Part shown: positions 11,507 to 23,227 of the stretch, one piece after another
Numbering within the stretch: the first letter of the stretch is position 1
Layout of the letters: each line of letters begins with the position of its first letter
Assembly (NCBI GenBank): GCA_028571685.1
Contig: CM053154.1
Coordinates: 10,820,001 to 10,884,000 of the forward strand
Reading direction: 5' to 3'
Origin: Heterohyrax brucei
Lineage: Eukaryota; Chordata; Mammalia; Hyracoidea; Procaviidae
Length of the DNA: 64,000 nucleotides
Translations under genes and position numbers: made by a program
The notes under the pieces: model-generated
What the model was told of the DNA's origin: nothing
The model's database searches: none
Seen by the model: only the letters and a program-made list of their open reading frames with translations

Positions 11507-11650
11507 AGAGCCCTGGTGGTGTACTGGTTAAGAGTTTGGCTGCTAACTAAAAAGTCAGCTGCCCCTTGGAAATGCCATGGGGCAGTTCTGCTCTGTCCTC
11601 TAGGGTCTCTTTGAATTGGAACTGAGCTGGCAGCCTTTGGTTTGGTTTGG
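11507..11650 (+). mobile_element. AfroSINE with internal deletion
   Basis: 'agagccctggtggtgtactg' head and 'gctgctaactaaaaagtcag', then a deletion removing most of the B-box region, then 'ggggcagttctgctctgtcc' and a 'ggtttggtttgg' tail. Confidence 0.85.
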
Positions 11651-12784
11651 CTGCATTATAGGTATTCAGAGGCTTTCCTCAGGGTCAGAGACCAGCAGGC
11701 ACTGCCCATCAAGATTCGTTCTCAGGCCTCCTGGCCAAGCCTCCCCGCCCACTGGCTGCTCCATCAGGAGCGACAGGTCTCAAAGGAGATGTCTGAGTAG
11801 GAATGTCCATGTTCTGCTGAGTGGTGGCCCCCATGGACAGCTTACACCAGGGTCTGCCTGATAATGCCATAAAGACAGGAGACCCCCAAACCATGGAGGC
11901 CAACCCAGCCCCCAAGGCACAGGTGTCTTCTGTTCGGATGCGACGAGCTCTGGCTCCTGGCTAGGAGGTGGGGCAACGAGCTGGGGGTGACAGCGTCTCT
12001 GCAGCTCAGCCCGGATTGCCCTTCCTCTGCTCCTTGTCTCTTTCTTTCCAGCCTTGGAAAGACAGCTGCTGAAAATAAACCGGAATGATTTCCTTTCCCT
12101 GCACACTAGCTCCATTGGCCCTTTGCCATGGCTTGGATCTGGATGCACAGATACCAGGCTGCTTTGGAAAACCCATTTGGAGAGCTAGTGCAGTTTGCAC
12201 CACTGTCCAGACATGGGCAGAGTGGACTTCCACACTTCAGGTGGACCCCTCGGGCTCCCCAGCCAGCCCACAGCATCAGCTTTTGGAAAAGCCTGGGGTG
12301 CCACTCTGCTTACAGGGGAGAAGTGAGCTGGAGCACAACTGGGTGTTTGCTGAGAGCCAGGCTGTAAACCTGAGATCCCCTCAGCCACCAGAGGGGAACA
12401 GAATGTGTCTGTTATTCTCTAATGTCTTTTAAAGCATGTGGCAAGTCACTATATATAAAAGGAATGCACGTGCCAATGAGAAGGAAGGTTTGAGTGAATA
12501 AAGCCTCGTGTTCACTGTCTGGCCCATTTGTTTGCCTTGAACGACTGTCATTGGACGAGGCCTACTTGAATTTTCTTCTAAGCGGAGAGTCAAATGTGTT
12601 GCCAGGGCGGGGAGCTGGTAGAGAGCAGTTCTGTGCTTTTATCAGCAATAATAGTGACTTTTAACCAAGTGCCCCACCTAGGACCCCTTGTGGAGGCAAA
12701 ACTTGGACATCTGAATCTCATTTTTCCGGTCCTGAGCAAAACCAGGGGTACACTCCCTGCTTTGGGCTTGAGGATGGCCACCTT
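11651..12784. other. Repeat-poor intergenic sequence
   Basis: No gene, splice-flanked exon or recognised transposon. Confidence 0.4.
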
Positions 12785-12855
12785 GCAGCTGTGTTACCGT
12801 GGGCAAGTCATTTGTCCTGTCTGTGTCTTAACTGAATCATCTGTAAACAGCAGAG
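12785..12855 (+). repeat. MIR core fragment
   Basis: 'gctgtgttaccgtgggcaag' followed by tcatttgtcc and 'actgaatcatctgtaaa' matches the conserved MIR core. The stretch 12856-13325 has an octamer-like ATTTGCAT at 13098-13105 and nothing else recognised. Confidence 0.65.
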
Positions 12856-13325
12856 GTCAGAGTTGCACTGTGACAGTTCCTTCAAAGCAGAAGGTGGCAG
12901 AGGATAGCCTCCAGCCAAATCCAGCCTTCTGCCTGCTTTTGTAAGGCCTGAACTAAGGCAATTTTTAACATTTTTAAATGGTTGGGAAAAAATAAATGCA
13001 AAGAAAACCAATATCTTGCAACAAAAGAAAATTGCCTGAAATTCCAATTTGAGTGTCCGCAAAGGATACACTTATTGTAGCGCAGCCACACACCTTCATT
13101 TGCATATTATCTGTCACTGGTGAGTAGTTGCAGGGAAGGCCCCCTGGGCCTGAAAGCTTGACCCTGCGCTATCTGGCCCTTTGCAGAAAAAGTTTACCCA
13201 GCCCTAGCTTTGAGTCCTCAAGCATACTTGCTTTTCATTAGCTGGGCAGGGGTGTGGATTGGGGGACTGGTCTCCCCGCAAATGCAGCATGTAAGTCCCA
13301 GATGTGGCCTTGGAGGCAGTGTAAA

Positions 13326-13500
13326 GCCAGTTGTCACTGCTTTAGCTCTGACTCATGGTGACTCTATGGGTGTCAGGGTAGACTGTGCTCTAGCGTGTCT
13401 GCAATGGTTCAGTTTTTGGAGGTAGATCACCAGGCCTTTCTTCTGTGGGACCCCTGGGTGAAGCTGAACCCCCAGTGGTTAGCAGCCAAGAGGGTTAATC
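13326..13500 (-). mobile_element. AfroSINE, older subfamily
   Basis: 'gctctgactcatggtgact', 'gtagatcaccaggcctttct' and 'cccagtggttagcagccaa' in reverse order of the SINE. Confidence 0.8.
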
Positions 13501-13544
13501 TTTACAGTATTCAGGGGCTCTTGGAGCCAGTGTGGTGCATAGGG

Positions 13545-13840
13545 GAAAAACAGGTGTGTCTTATTCTGTCACAAACCTCTGAGTGGCTCTGGGCAAGTCG
13601 TTTCTCTCTCACAATCTCCTCTGAGCTGTGGGACCAATGTGTGAACCCTGGGCCCAGAGTGCCAGCATTTAAGCGACTCAGAGCCATTTCTGAGCTGGGC
13701 GCTAGTCACTGCCTCGGTCTCCCCACTTGTGTATGGTGATGACGGTAAACTTCCCAACAGGATTAAAAGAATGGAATGGTGTCAAGCACAGTGCTGAAGA
13801 GCAGCTCCCCGCATGCAGCAAGCACTCAGTAAGTGCAGAC
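13545..13840 (+). repeat. MIR-like ancient SINE
   Basis: 'ctctgggcaagtcgtttctc', later 'gtctccccacttgtgtatgg', and a 3' end 'caagcactcagtaagtgcag' in the MIR order. Confidence 0.6.
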
Positions 13841-14904
13841 TGCCTGTGCGCTGAAGAACTGGAACCTGATCACCAGGAAGCCACTCACAGAAAAGAGCTG
13901 CGGTGTGTGGAAGGGACAGAATGTGGGGTGCGGCTAAAAAGAAGAGTGCTGCAGGCTCTCAGTGGGCTTGCTGAAAGTCACAATGCCTGCTGCAAAACCA
14001 TGGCTCAGATTTCAGATTGCAGCCACCGAGTTCTGCCACTGCCTGCGACCATCCGCTTGCACAGTCCAGCAGTAACGCAATTCTGTTCATCAGCATTTCT
14101 CAAAAGGAGCCCTTTTCGGCTGGGGGGCTTGGCTGAGCCTGTTTCTGGCAGCTGTGCTTGGAAGTAGCGTGTGCCTTTTGCCCTAGTCGGAAAGATCCAG
14201 AAAGGCTACACTGGCAGATGAGACACTTCAGCCTGCTGGAAAGAAACTCAGTCCATATGTGGATGCCTGACAAGACCCAGGGCATGCTGGAGGTTAGCAT
14301 GTGTGATATGCAGACTTTGTTTGGGACGTGGGGTGAGGGGAAGGGAACTGGAGTTTTTTTGAAAGCGAGTGAAGGCATGCTTAAAGCAGAGATCACTGAA
14401 CTGACTCATTTAGGGGGAAGATTCTCCTATGGACAACGCTAGCATCTTCTAGAACGCAGTGTGTTGACTGCCCATGACTTGAGAGACTTCCAGATGGGTG
14501 GCTGGAGAGAGGGGACAAAGAGGCAGCTGCCAGTGCAAGTGCTGGCTTGTGGATTAGCAGTGTTATAACAGGTCATTGGGCAAAGAGATTAGAGAAGGGT
14601 TTGGTGTCTCACAAGCGCTGCTAAGTTGGTTAATGTTTAACAACTAGTCCTCTTGGGGCGGCTGGGAGGAGGGGAGCCCTGGTTTGCAGCCTTTGCTGAT
14701 TTCTGTGGTGTAAATTCTGCCGCCACGGCCAATTTCAAGCTACCAAAAGACTTCCATGAACACGACCTTGGCAAGAGATGTGTACACTCAGCTCCCGTGA
14801 GTTGGGAAGAGCTGGTTTCAGCACACATGCAAGATAGGTCTTCTCCTGGGCTAAGGAGAGAAATGGAAACACATCTTCAGCAATAAGATCTGAAGGCAGA
14901 AACC
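13841..14904. other. Repeat-poor intergenic sequence
   Basis: No recognised gene or repeat. Confidence 0.4.
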
Positions 14905-15032
14905 TCAGCTATTAACTAAAAGATCAGCAGTTCGAATCCACCAGGGACTCCTTGGAAACCTTGTGGCACAATCTTTCTGTGTCCTGTAGGATTGCTCTGA
15001 GTCCAAATCAACTCCACGGTGTGAAGTAAGCT
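14905..15032 (+). mobile_element. AfroSINE, 5' diverged
   Basis: 'ctattaactaaaagatcagc', 'agttcgaatccaccagggac' and 'gagtccaaatcaactccacg'. The 'ccctggtgg' head is lost. 15033-15465 to the right shows nothing recognised. Confidence 0.8.
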
Positions 15033-15464
15033 TAGTTATGCAGTAGGAGAATGGTCCTTGGAGGTAGGACATGTCATGGGGCCCTTTGTGGGAGTTTTCA
15101 TGTCTCGATGGGCATGGTGGATTGTCGGGCACATGGCAGGCACCGAGAACAACTAAATTCAGCAAATGTTTTAGGGAGCTAACATACACTACCCACGGCG
15201 CTAGCCAGGGGCAGCGTCTCTCTAAAGAACTGTCTCTAGACACAGATGTATGAACAAGTCTTTATCCCAGGATAGAGACCTGTAGAGGAGTGGCATGAAG
15301 GTGCCATGAATTCTGACAGGGAAGTTGGCATCACAGGCCCCTGACCAAGCTGAACTAGCCAGCTCTGAAACAAGCACATCAAGAGAAAACTTGAGAACTA
15401 AGAAGTTGTTGGTAATGCTGACCTTAGGTGACTATTAGAAACCACATGGTAACATCTTTTTCCT

Positions 15465-15930
15465 TTTTGCATATTTAAAAAATATTTTTAACTGTTAATT
15501 TTCACGGTTACTATATACACATGATGCAAAATTCAAATTTGCAAGATAAACAGTATAAGTTAAGTCTTCTTGTACTTCTTCGGCTCCCAATTCTCCTTTA
15601 TGCAGACACAGTTAATAGCTTCCTTGCAAATCTTTTCTCGGAAGTCCTATGCATTTACACACATATACATGTTCATGTCAAAAAAGAAAAAACTATTGCC
15701 ATAGACTGTATGCCAGTTCACAACAACTCTATAGGACAGAGTAGAACTGCCCGTGGGGTTTCCAAGGAGCAGCCAAGGGATTGGAACTGCTGACTTTTTG
15801 TTAGCAGCAGAACTCTTAACCAGCATTCCCAAGTTCGCATACGAATACACAAACACGTATGTGTGTGTATTTTGCGCCTACAAATGATAGCATACGGTAC
15901 ATGTGGTTTTGGACTTTGTTGTGTAACTTA
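15465..15930 (-). mobile_element. Ancient L1 fragment, split by an AfroSINE
   Basis: 'gatgcaaaattcaaatttgc', 'cccaattctcctttatgcag' and, beyond the SINE, 'acaaatgatagcatacggta' follow old L1 3' regions read in reverse. Confidence 0.5.
15689..15831 (-). mobile_element. AfroSINE inserted in old L1
   Basis: 'aacaactctataggacagag' followed by tagaactgcc, then 'gtggggtttccaaggagcag' and 'gttagcagcagaactcttaa'. Confidence 0.85.
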
Positions 15931-15934
15931 CATA

Positions 15935-16300
15935 TATATGTTTTGGTTGAGAATGTTCACAGCAGAACATACACCAACTCAACAGTTTGTACACTTATAA
16001 TTCAGTGACATTGAAGACATTCTTGGAGTTCAGTGACCATTCTTACCCTTCTTTTCTGAGTTTCCTCCCCCGCTGACATAAACTCATCACCCCTGAGTTT
16101 CCTGTCGAATCTTGAGTTGCTGTTGCCAACTTGATTCCATGTAACACAGCTCCTTTCCATATTCAAGGCAGGCAATCTTTGCTAGTTAAGGTAAATTATT
16201 GTTTAGTTTTACAGAGACTTCAAGGGATATTTATGGTTTAAGGCTTAAAGACTTTCTCAGACAAATCTAGCCTCCTAGAAATTGAAATTCTGGCCTGCAT
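15935..16300 (-). mobile_element. L1 LINE 3' end (second 3' UTR type)
   Basis: Reverse of an elephant-type L1 3' UTR: 'cagcagaacatacaccaact', 'cattcttggagttcagtgac', 'tttcctgtcgaatcttgag', 'gcaggcaatctttgctagtt' and 'acttcaagggatatttatgg'. A short related piece (16383-16475) follows, and a third occurs at 54190-54290. Confidence 0.6.
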
Positions 16301-16382
16301 TTTCCCCCTTTAGATCTGGATTCTTCTATAGAAGCTTTGATCAAAATGTTCAGTAATGGTAGCCAAAATACCTTACTTTTTT

Positions 16383-16475
16383 AAAAAAAATTTAGCTTTG
16401 TTATTGTTGAAAATACACATAAGACACATAACAGTCAGTAGTTTCTACGTACACAGTTTAGGGACACTGACTAGC
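16383..16475 (-). mobile_element. L1 3' terminal fragment
   Basis: 'ttgttgaaaatacacataag ... cagtagtttctacgtacac' corresponds to the extreme 3' end of the L1 type at 15935-16300. The flanking 16476-16826 contains a MIR-like piece near 16540-16700 and no gene. Confidence 0.5.
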
Positions 16476-16826
16476 GGCAACGCTTGTACTTCCACGAAAG
16501 CACTTACTGCTTAAAGGACCCAGATGGCAAATCTGTTCCTGGTGACAGCACTTAGCGGCCATGGGGCCCTGCATAACATTCTTAGCTTCTTGGAGCCTCA
16601 TTGTCAACCTTTATAAATCGGGGACTTGCAGAATTGCCCTGAGAGTTAGAGACACTTCACAACGCCTCTCAGCAGGTAATGAGGCAAGGACAAGACCTGA
16701 CCACCTGCAGTGTGTCCCTGAACCTGGGTCATTCTGTGTGCCTTAGATCACTCTTTCCCTCCTCAGGATTCACTTGCTTCCTGTGTCAAATAAGTAGGTG
16801 GCATTTGAGGCTCTCTATGATCCTCT

Positions 16827-16996
16827 CTGGAAACCCAGGTGGTGTAGTGGGCTAAGTGCTACATCTGCTAACCAAAAGGTCAGCAGTTCAAATCCACCAG
16901 GTGCTCCTCAGAAACTTTATGGGCCAGTTCCACCATGACCTAGGGGGCTGTGAGTCGGGCATGACTCGATGGCAATAGATTTGGTTTGGGTTTTAT
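16827..16996 (+). mobile_element. AfroSINE
   Basis: 'ggaaacccaggtggtgtagt', 'gctaaccaaaaggtcagcag', 'tgactcgatggcaatagatt' and a 'tggtttgggtttt' tail. It directly precedes a second partial copy. Confidence 0.9.
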
Positions 16997-17003
16997 GACC
17001 CTT

Positions 17004-17127
17004 TCCAAAAGCTTGGCAGTTTGAATCCCAGCAGGTGCTCCTTGGAAACCCTGCGGCAAGGTTCCACCCTGCCCTATAGCATTGTTACGAGTTGGAAATG
17101 ACTCATCAGCAATGGGTTTTAGTTTGG
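17004..17127 (+). mobile_element. AfroSINE, 5'-truncated
   Basis: Begins mid-element at 'ccaaaagcttggcagtttga' and runs through 'ctccttggaaaccctgcggc' to 'gactcatcagcaatgggttt'. With the copy at 16827-16996 it forms a head-to-tail pair. Confidence 0.85.
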
Positions 17128-17129
17128 AC

Positions 17130-17262
17130 CATTCTCTCCATTTAGTGATAATAGATAGGGCAGCCACACGTCCTTGCTTGCCTGGGACAGTCCTGATTTA
17201 GCTTGCAGTTCTGGTGTAATTATTATAGCACCCCACCACTATCAAAAGTGTCCCTGTCGGGC
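17130..17262. repeat. Old mammal-wide repeat fragment, class not assigned
   Basis: 'gacagtcctgatttagcttg' and 'ctatcaaaagtgtccctg' resemble a widespread old mammalian repeat that I cannot name with certainty. Confidence 0.35.
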
Positions 17263-17965
17263 GACCCAGCAATTCCATTCCTGGGGATATGCCCAAGGCA
17301 CAGCGCCAAACCTACTGCTGTCTAGTTGCTTCTGATTCATAGCGACCCTCTAGGGCAGAGTAGAACTGCCCTACAGGGCTTTCCCTGTAAATCTTCATGA
17401 GAGCAGACTGCCACAGCGTTCTTCTGCAGAGTGGCTGGTCTGTTTGAACCACCAGCTTACAGCAGGAGTCAAACAGCCATGTACACACCAAAGTTCATCA
17501 CAGCGTTATTCACTATAGCCGAAAGGTAGAAACAACTCAAGTATCCATCAGTGGATGAACAGATAAACAAGCAGCATATCCATACAACGGAATGTTACTA
17601 AGTCGTAAAGAGAAAGTCTTGATACAGGTGACAACAGAGATAATGTTAAAAATATCGTGTAAGTGAAATAAGTCAGACACAGAAAGACAAACATTGTTTG
17701 CTCTCACTCAAATAAAATCTCTAGAGTAAACAAATGCATACAAAAGCTTATTCGTGGTTTCCTTGGGCTGGAGTAGGGAAAAGACGGAATTACTGCTTAA
17801 GGGACACTGAATTTGTGTTTGGGACGATGGGAAAACTTGGAAATGCATCATAGTGATGGCTGCCCAAGATGGTGATTATAATTAATATCATGATTTGTGC
17901 CCTTAAAAATGGTTAAAATGGCAACATTTTGTTATACATGTATTATGACTATAATTTTTTTTTTT
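17263..17965 (+). mobile_element. L1 LINE 3' end of ORF2 and 3' UTR, split by an AfroSINE
   Basis: Landmarks of the last part of L1 ORF2: 'cccagcaattccattcctgg' before the SINE, and 'tcatcacagcgttattcact', 'ctcaagtatccatcagtgga', 'ggaatgttactaagtcgtaa' and 'gtgaaataagtcagacacag' after it. Non-coding through decay. It ends near a T/A-rich tract at 17950-17968. Confidence 0.75.
17306..17471 (-). mobile_element. AfroSINE inserted in L1
   Basis: 'cttctgattcatagcgaccc', 'gggcagagtagaactgccc' and 'gagagcagactgccacagcg' in reverse orientation. Confidence 0.85.
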
Positions 17966-19980
17966 TTAATTTTCCTGTTTGGCTATTAGTTTATATGGTT
18001 GCCTTTAGCAGCTAACAGTGTTCAAGGAATTCCTGCTTGCCAAACCACATGCTTGATTTCATTGAATCATTTTACATATGAAGGCATACACCAAGGGAAT
18101 TAAAGATCACACAATTAGTGACCAACAGAACTGAGGTCGAGACCCAGATCCTACGTGTGTCTGAGACCAACATCCTAACCCTCTTAGTGGCTAGCTTTTC
18201 TGCCTGGGTGACATTCAGTCATTCAACAAATATTTATATAGAGTGCCTGCTATTCTGTTCCAGTCCTGCGGTTCAGAAGATGGTTCCAGAAACAAGTTCA
18301 GAAAGCTCTGCATGTGAAGCTGATTACTGCTAACAAGCTAAAAGCATCTGCATTAGGCCCGTGCCCGTGGCACACAGCACCAGCCTCTCTGGCACATCTG
18401 GTGCAGACGAGGCACTTTCAGACCCCAAGGAGAACGAGCAGGAGTGAGCTTTGCGTTTTCAACTTGGTGCATTTGGGAAGCCAAGATAATCTGAAACATT
18501 AGCTTAAGTAAAGCATCAATTAAGTAGGTGTGTTGGGTGTCGGGCATGTCTCAGCAGGATAATTGCTCTTTATCACCCACAGATGTGGGGCAGATTCCCA
18601 GAGATCTCCAAACCCATGCCAGGGAAAATTGGGGAGCTTTCAGAGGGGCTTAAAGTGACAGACTAGCTTTTCCAGTTACACGGTCTGCTGAGTGAGGGGA
18701 CCTTGAGATCCAGGAAAATAATGCAGGTGCCATAGGATAGGGGAGTGGAAGACGGGGGGATTCAGGTTCTGTGTATTTAAGAAGAGCCTTTGCACTTCAG
18801 GTACTGTTCTAGAAACTGAGTGCTTTCATGCCAGGTCCCCTAGCTCACACCTGGCACCCTTCGCCCTAATAACTGCAGCTTGGTTCGTGGCCCTGAATTG
18901 CCAGAATTACCTGTCTTCATCCGGCAACTATGCTTACTCCAGGCTGGGTGAACTCCCCCAGGCTTCTTGACCTCACACTCCTTACATTACGATTCTACCT
19001 CCTCTGATCTGCACAGTGATTCTGCCAGGAAAACACAGTGGGCACATGGGCCCTGTTTACAGATGGGAACAATGAAGCCTGAGGAGTGAGACGGTTGTTA
19101 GTGACCGAGGTAGCGCTCTGGGACATTCTGGATCTGAATCAGCATGCTTGTCCCACCAACCAAGCTGAAGATGAGTCTGGAGGGCTGGGTGGAGCTCTGA
19201 GTGCATCCCCGAGGTGAAAGCAGAGGACCAAGGAGTGTCAAAGGACAGAGCTGAGGCTCATGGCTTCTGTCTGAGTCCATCAGAAGCCTGCCTTCCATCC
19301 TCCAGCCTCCTGGTGGCATCCCACTGTCCGTCCAGCTGTCAGGAAGTATGGCAATACCCAGGCAGGTTTATTTGCTTACGCTTCTTAGCAGTCTCCGTGC
19401 CTGGTTGGAGGAACACTGAGCTCTTCTTTAGTTCCTGTGTTGCGGGGCTGGTCAGGGGCATGAGCCACTCTGCCAGTGTGCAGGGCAGAGCGGTCCAGCT
19501 ATCCTCCAGGAAAGGTCTGTCATCTTGACTTAGTAGGGAGCACCCCAGGTTCTGTGGCCTCACTCTCCACAAAGTGGGATTTGGGGTCCAGAGTGTTAGC
19601 ATCACCCAGGAGCTGGATAGACATAGAGTTTCCCACCCCAACCTACCCCACTGCACCCCAGACCTCCTTCCACTGACTGTCTTTTTAAAAAGACTCCCAC
19701 TCTCCATGTGCACACTGAAGTTCAAGAAGCTCTGCCAGGTGTGTGTGTGTAAGCCTACTTTGACGGTGGCCACCCACCCATGGGAGTGTGATGGCCATAG
19801 GGCCCTGTCAGGTAGGGTCAGCCACCGTAACTGTTTAGCCCTTGTTGCAATCTGTCATGATCCTGTTTTTGTATACTTGTTTATTGTCTGTGTCCCCTAG
19901 AACTTAAGCTCTACAAGGTCCACGATAGTGCCTCACTAGGGCTGCTTTCTAGCCCCTGCCCCATGGCCCAGCACAAGAAG
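17966..19980. other. Intergenic sequence with MIR/L2 traces
   Basis: MIR-like traces at about 18040-18190 and 18205-18275 ('cattcaacaaatatttatat'). The rest has no recognised feature. Confidence 0.4.
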
Positions 19981-20174
19981 GTGGTTGCTGAGTGCTGCCT
20001 AGTGGATTCTGACTCCCAGCAACCCTACAGGACGCAGCAGAATTGGGCTTTCTAGGCTGCAACCCATAGGACCAGATCACCAGGTCTCTTCTCCCTCAGA
20101 GCAACTGGTGGGTTCATACTACAACCTCGTGGTTAGCAGCTGAGCACTTAACCGCTGCATTACCAAGGCTCCTT
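19981..20174 (-). mobile_element. AfroSINE, older subfamily
   Basis: 'gattctgactcccagcaacc', 'cagatcaccaggtctcttct' and 'gcacttaaccgctgcattac' ending 'caaggctcctt'. Confidence 0.85.
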
Positions 20175-21600
20175 CCAGCCGAAGGTAGGACTTCAATTAA
20201 ATACTGGTTGGTAGGTTGGCTGGTTGGCTGGATGAGTGCATGACTGGATGTATCAACACAGAGGGAAGGGAGTAAGGAAGGAACGACAGAGGTGGCCATC
20301 CTCCTCTTAGAGTTCATTGGCCAAGTGCCGTCAGAGTCCATTAGGAGAACCGTGGGTACTCTAAAGGGTGTAGGAGTGTTGGGAGGACCCTCCCTTCACC
20401 CAGCTCCACGGCCACTCTGTTGATTTCAGCAGTGAGCTCTTTGGTAAATGAATCTGATGCAGAGCCCTGGCTTAAACAGTACACGTGACAGGGACCAGGG
20501 TCTCCAGGGTGGGGAGATGGAGAGTGCCTCTTCTGTCTCCCCAGGTTGGCCCTGTCTTTGACAAAAGAGAAATGCTGAGTCATGGTGAGTTACTAGAATC
20601 ATGGTATCTTGAGACCCAGTCATGGTTTGTCCTCCTCTGTGGTCAAGGGTCCGTTCACTGGCAACCCTTCAAGCCAGAAGCAAAATTGTGCCTTTTTATC
20701 GATACACAGAATGATTGCATGTTTAGCTTTGGCATTAAGGAGCCCAATTCTCACATAGTGCCTAGTCTTTCTCCTCTGGGGAACTCTCCCACACTTGTAA
20801 CGAGCCACTCAACACCTGCGTTCCCACCTGGGTGTGAGTCACCAGACCACCAGGGCCATCTTGACCACGTTTGCTGCTGTCCTTGACTTTGTGTACCAGA
20901 AGCTCTATGGATGTTGACTGGGTGAATGAATAGACAAATCTACGTTCTGTGCAACTTGTCTGGGGCTACCTGGTTATTTACTGAGTGCTTTTCCAAGTAC
21001 CCTTTGGTTGAATGCTTTGATTTCCTCCCAGGTATGCCTTGATATGGAGGCTGACTGCCTTTTCTTGATTCCCTTTTTTTTTTAACTTCTTATTTTGCTT
21101 TAGGAACTCCTTGCAAACTGAAGTAGAAACACACACTGAGAACAGCAGACGACCACAGGCTAATGGCAGCAGGGCCTGGAGATGTGTGCGAGGTGGCTGT
21201 CCAAAGGTGCTGGACTGCAGCCCCTAGCTTTGCTTTCCTCCCTTCGCTCTCCAGCTGTGTTGTGGCTAAGAAACTGCCTCCTGGAGATTGGGTGTGGTTG
21301 TCACATTACCCCACATGCCTCCCCACTGCTGTCCCCAGGAACTAATGCAAGTGGCTTTCTGGGAATGGAGGCTGGATCTCAGAGGTCCAGCTCGGTGATC
21401 CTGGCTGGGCTGAAGAAGTAGTATTTATAGCCGGCGGATGTGAAATCAGACAGGGCTGGGGGAAAACAATTAAAAGACGAAATGAGTGTGTGTAACTTTT
21501 TCCTTGGGGCTCTCTCTACGCGTCATCTTAACTTGTAGTGAGCTGCCTTCAAGCCATGAGCAAAAGAACAAAACACTCCTGGGTCCTGCACCGTCTTCAT
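20175..21600. other. Repeat-poor intergenic sequence
   Basis: A short (GGTTGGCT)n-like tract lies at 20207-20235. No gene recognised. Confidence 0.4.
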
Positions 21601-21880
21601 GATCATTGCAAGGCTTGAGTCCCTTGTTGTAGCCACTGTGTCATTTGAGCCTTCCAACCTCGAGGCTCATCTTGCAGCACTACGTCAGACAGTATTCCAT
21701 TGTGATCTGCAGGAATGTCATTGGCTAATTTTCAAGAGTAGATCTCTAGGGCTTTCTTCCTAGTCTGTCAGCTCCACTGAATCCTGCGCACCATGGGGGA
21801 CCCTGCTCGTGTTAGCTTCCAACACTGGAACCACAAGTAAGTTCCCACAGTGTGATACACTGATAGACAGCGGTAGTGTC
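21600..21880 (-). mobile_element. RTE-type LINE 5' leader fragment
   Basis: Matches the minus-strand RTE leader at 3200-3460 in order: 'gtcattggctaattttcaag', 'agggctttcttcctagtctg', 'cagtgtgatacactgataga'. No coding part. Confidence 0.65.
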
Positions 21881-21959
21881 TGAACTTACCACGTAGAAAT
21901 TAAACCCTAGGATTAAGCTGTGCTTGTTTTGTTCACAGCACTGTCGTTTCTCATTAAAA

Positions 21960-22188
21960 GCAGGCGTTAGGAAACGTGTTTGGACATTCCCAAAGCTGAC
22001 TCTTCAGACAAAGAGCAGACTGGACTGTAGGACATGAAATGATACTGGCGAAGCGTGTGGTTCTTGGCTCAAGAAGATACATGAGACTAACTGGGCAGCT
22101 CCCGTCCAGAGGCCAGATGAGAAGACAGAAGGGGACAGGTGCTGGCTGAATGGACTCGGGAAATACAGGGTGGAAAGGAAGAGAGTCA
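21960..22188 (+). mobile_element. L1 3' UTR fragment, left half
   Basis: 'ctgactcttcagacaaagag', 'gacatgaaatgatactggcg', 'cagaaggggacaggtgctgg' and 'aatacagggtggaaaggaag' match 5745-5930. The element resumes at about 22695 after an inserted ~0.5-kb repeat. Confidence 0.7.
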
Positions 22189-22694
22189 TGGATTGAATTG
22201 TGTCCCTCCAAAAATATGTGTAGCCATTTGACTGGGCCATAATTCCCAGTATTGTGGGGTTGTGCTCTTTTTTTGTGATTTTCCTGCATTGTAAATCCTA
22301 ATTTCTGTTGGTGGTTGATAGGGCAAGACTGGATTATGTGACAGAGGATTAGGGTGGAACTAACTTACTATGGGAGTTTGGAGTATGGTTTGCACTATCT
22401 TTTACCCTACTATAGATAAAAGAGAAAAGAAGCAAGCAGAGAGTTGGGGACTTCACATCATCAAGAAAGAGGTGCCAAGAACACAGTGTGTTCTTTGAAC
22501 CTGAGATTCCTGGTCTGAGATACTCTTAGATCAATGAAGGAGTGATGCAACACAAGGACCTTCCTCCAGAACTGACAAAGAGAGAAAGCCTTCCCTTGGA
22601 GCACCTGCCCTGAATTTGGACTTCTAGCCCACCGGACGTAAGATAATAAACCTGTCTTTGTTAAAACCATCCGCCTGTGGATGACTAAGACAAG
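22189..22694 (+). repeat. Unnamed ~510-bp interspersed repeat, copy 1
   Basis: Shares its whole length with 23228-23746: both begin with a gattgaattgt motif, contain 'gacttcacatcatcaaga', then 'gaaagccttccc', 'acttctagcc', an AATAAA signal near the right end, and close with 'gatgactaagaca'. The near-terminal poly(A) signal suggests a solo LTR or a retroposed element. It sits inside an L1 3' UTR. Confidence 0.7.
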
Positions 22695-22805
22695 AAATGA
22701 GGTGTCACATTGCAGGGAGAGAAACCAGGGTCATATAAAAATGGGCATGTAAGTTTCTGCATGACAAATCTACTTGAAAGGTAAACTTGCACTTAAAGCA
22801 TAATT
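22695..22805 (+). mobile_element. L1 3' UTR fragment, right half
   Basis: 'gtcacattgcagggagagaa', 'gggcatgtaagtttctgcat' and 'gaaaggtaaacttgcactta' continue the L1 3' UTR interrupted at 22188. 22806-23227 to the right has no recognised feature. Confidence 0.6.
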
Positions 22806-23227
22806 TATAAAAATAGAAAGAAAATCTGTTTGGAACTTGGCTACAGAGAGGCAATGGGCCTGGTGTCCTCGGTGAGGACTTCTTATTTTCATTGGGAATG
22901 TCCAAACTGAAGAGGAGAAAAGAAAGAAGGTTGTAGACGGGACCACAGGGCTTCCCAGGCAAGCAATTCTCCCCCTGGTGTCACACAGGGAGGGACGGGT
23001 GGAGATGCTTCTGATTTCCATGACCTTATGCCCCCAGGCTGGGCATAGCTGTGATGTTGACCTAGGACTGTAGTGGGGAGTGATCCTAATCTCATCCTCA
23101 GCCCACGGACTGGTGTCTTCATCTCCTCAAAGACATGGCCCAAGAGTGGTGTCATGTTCCAGCCACTGAGAGGACCACTTGTGGTCGATTAAATTCTGCT
23201 GGGTATGCAAATGGTTAAGTGCTCAGC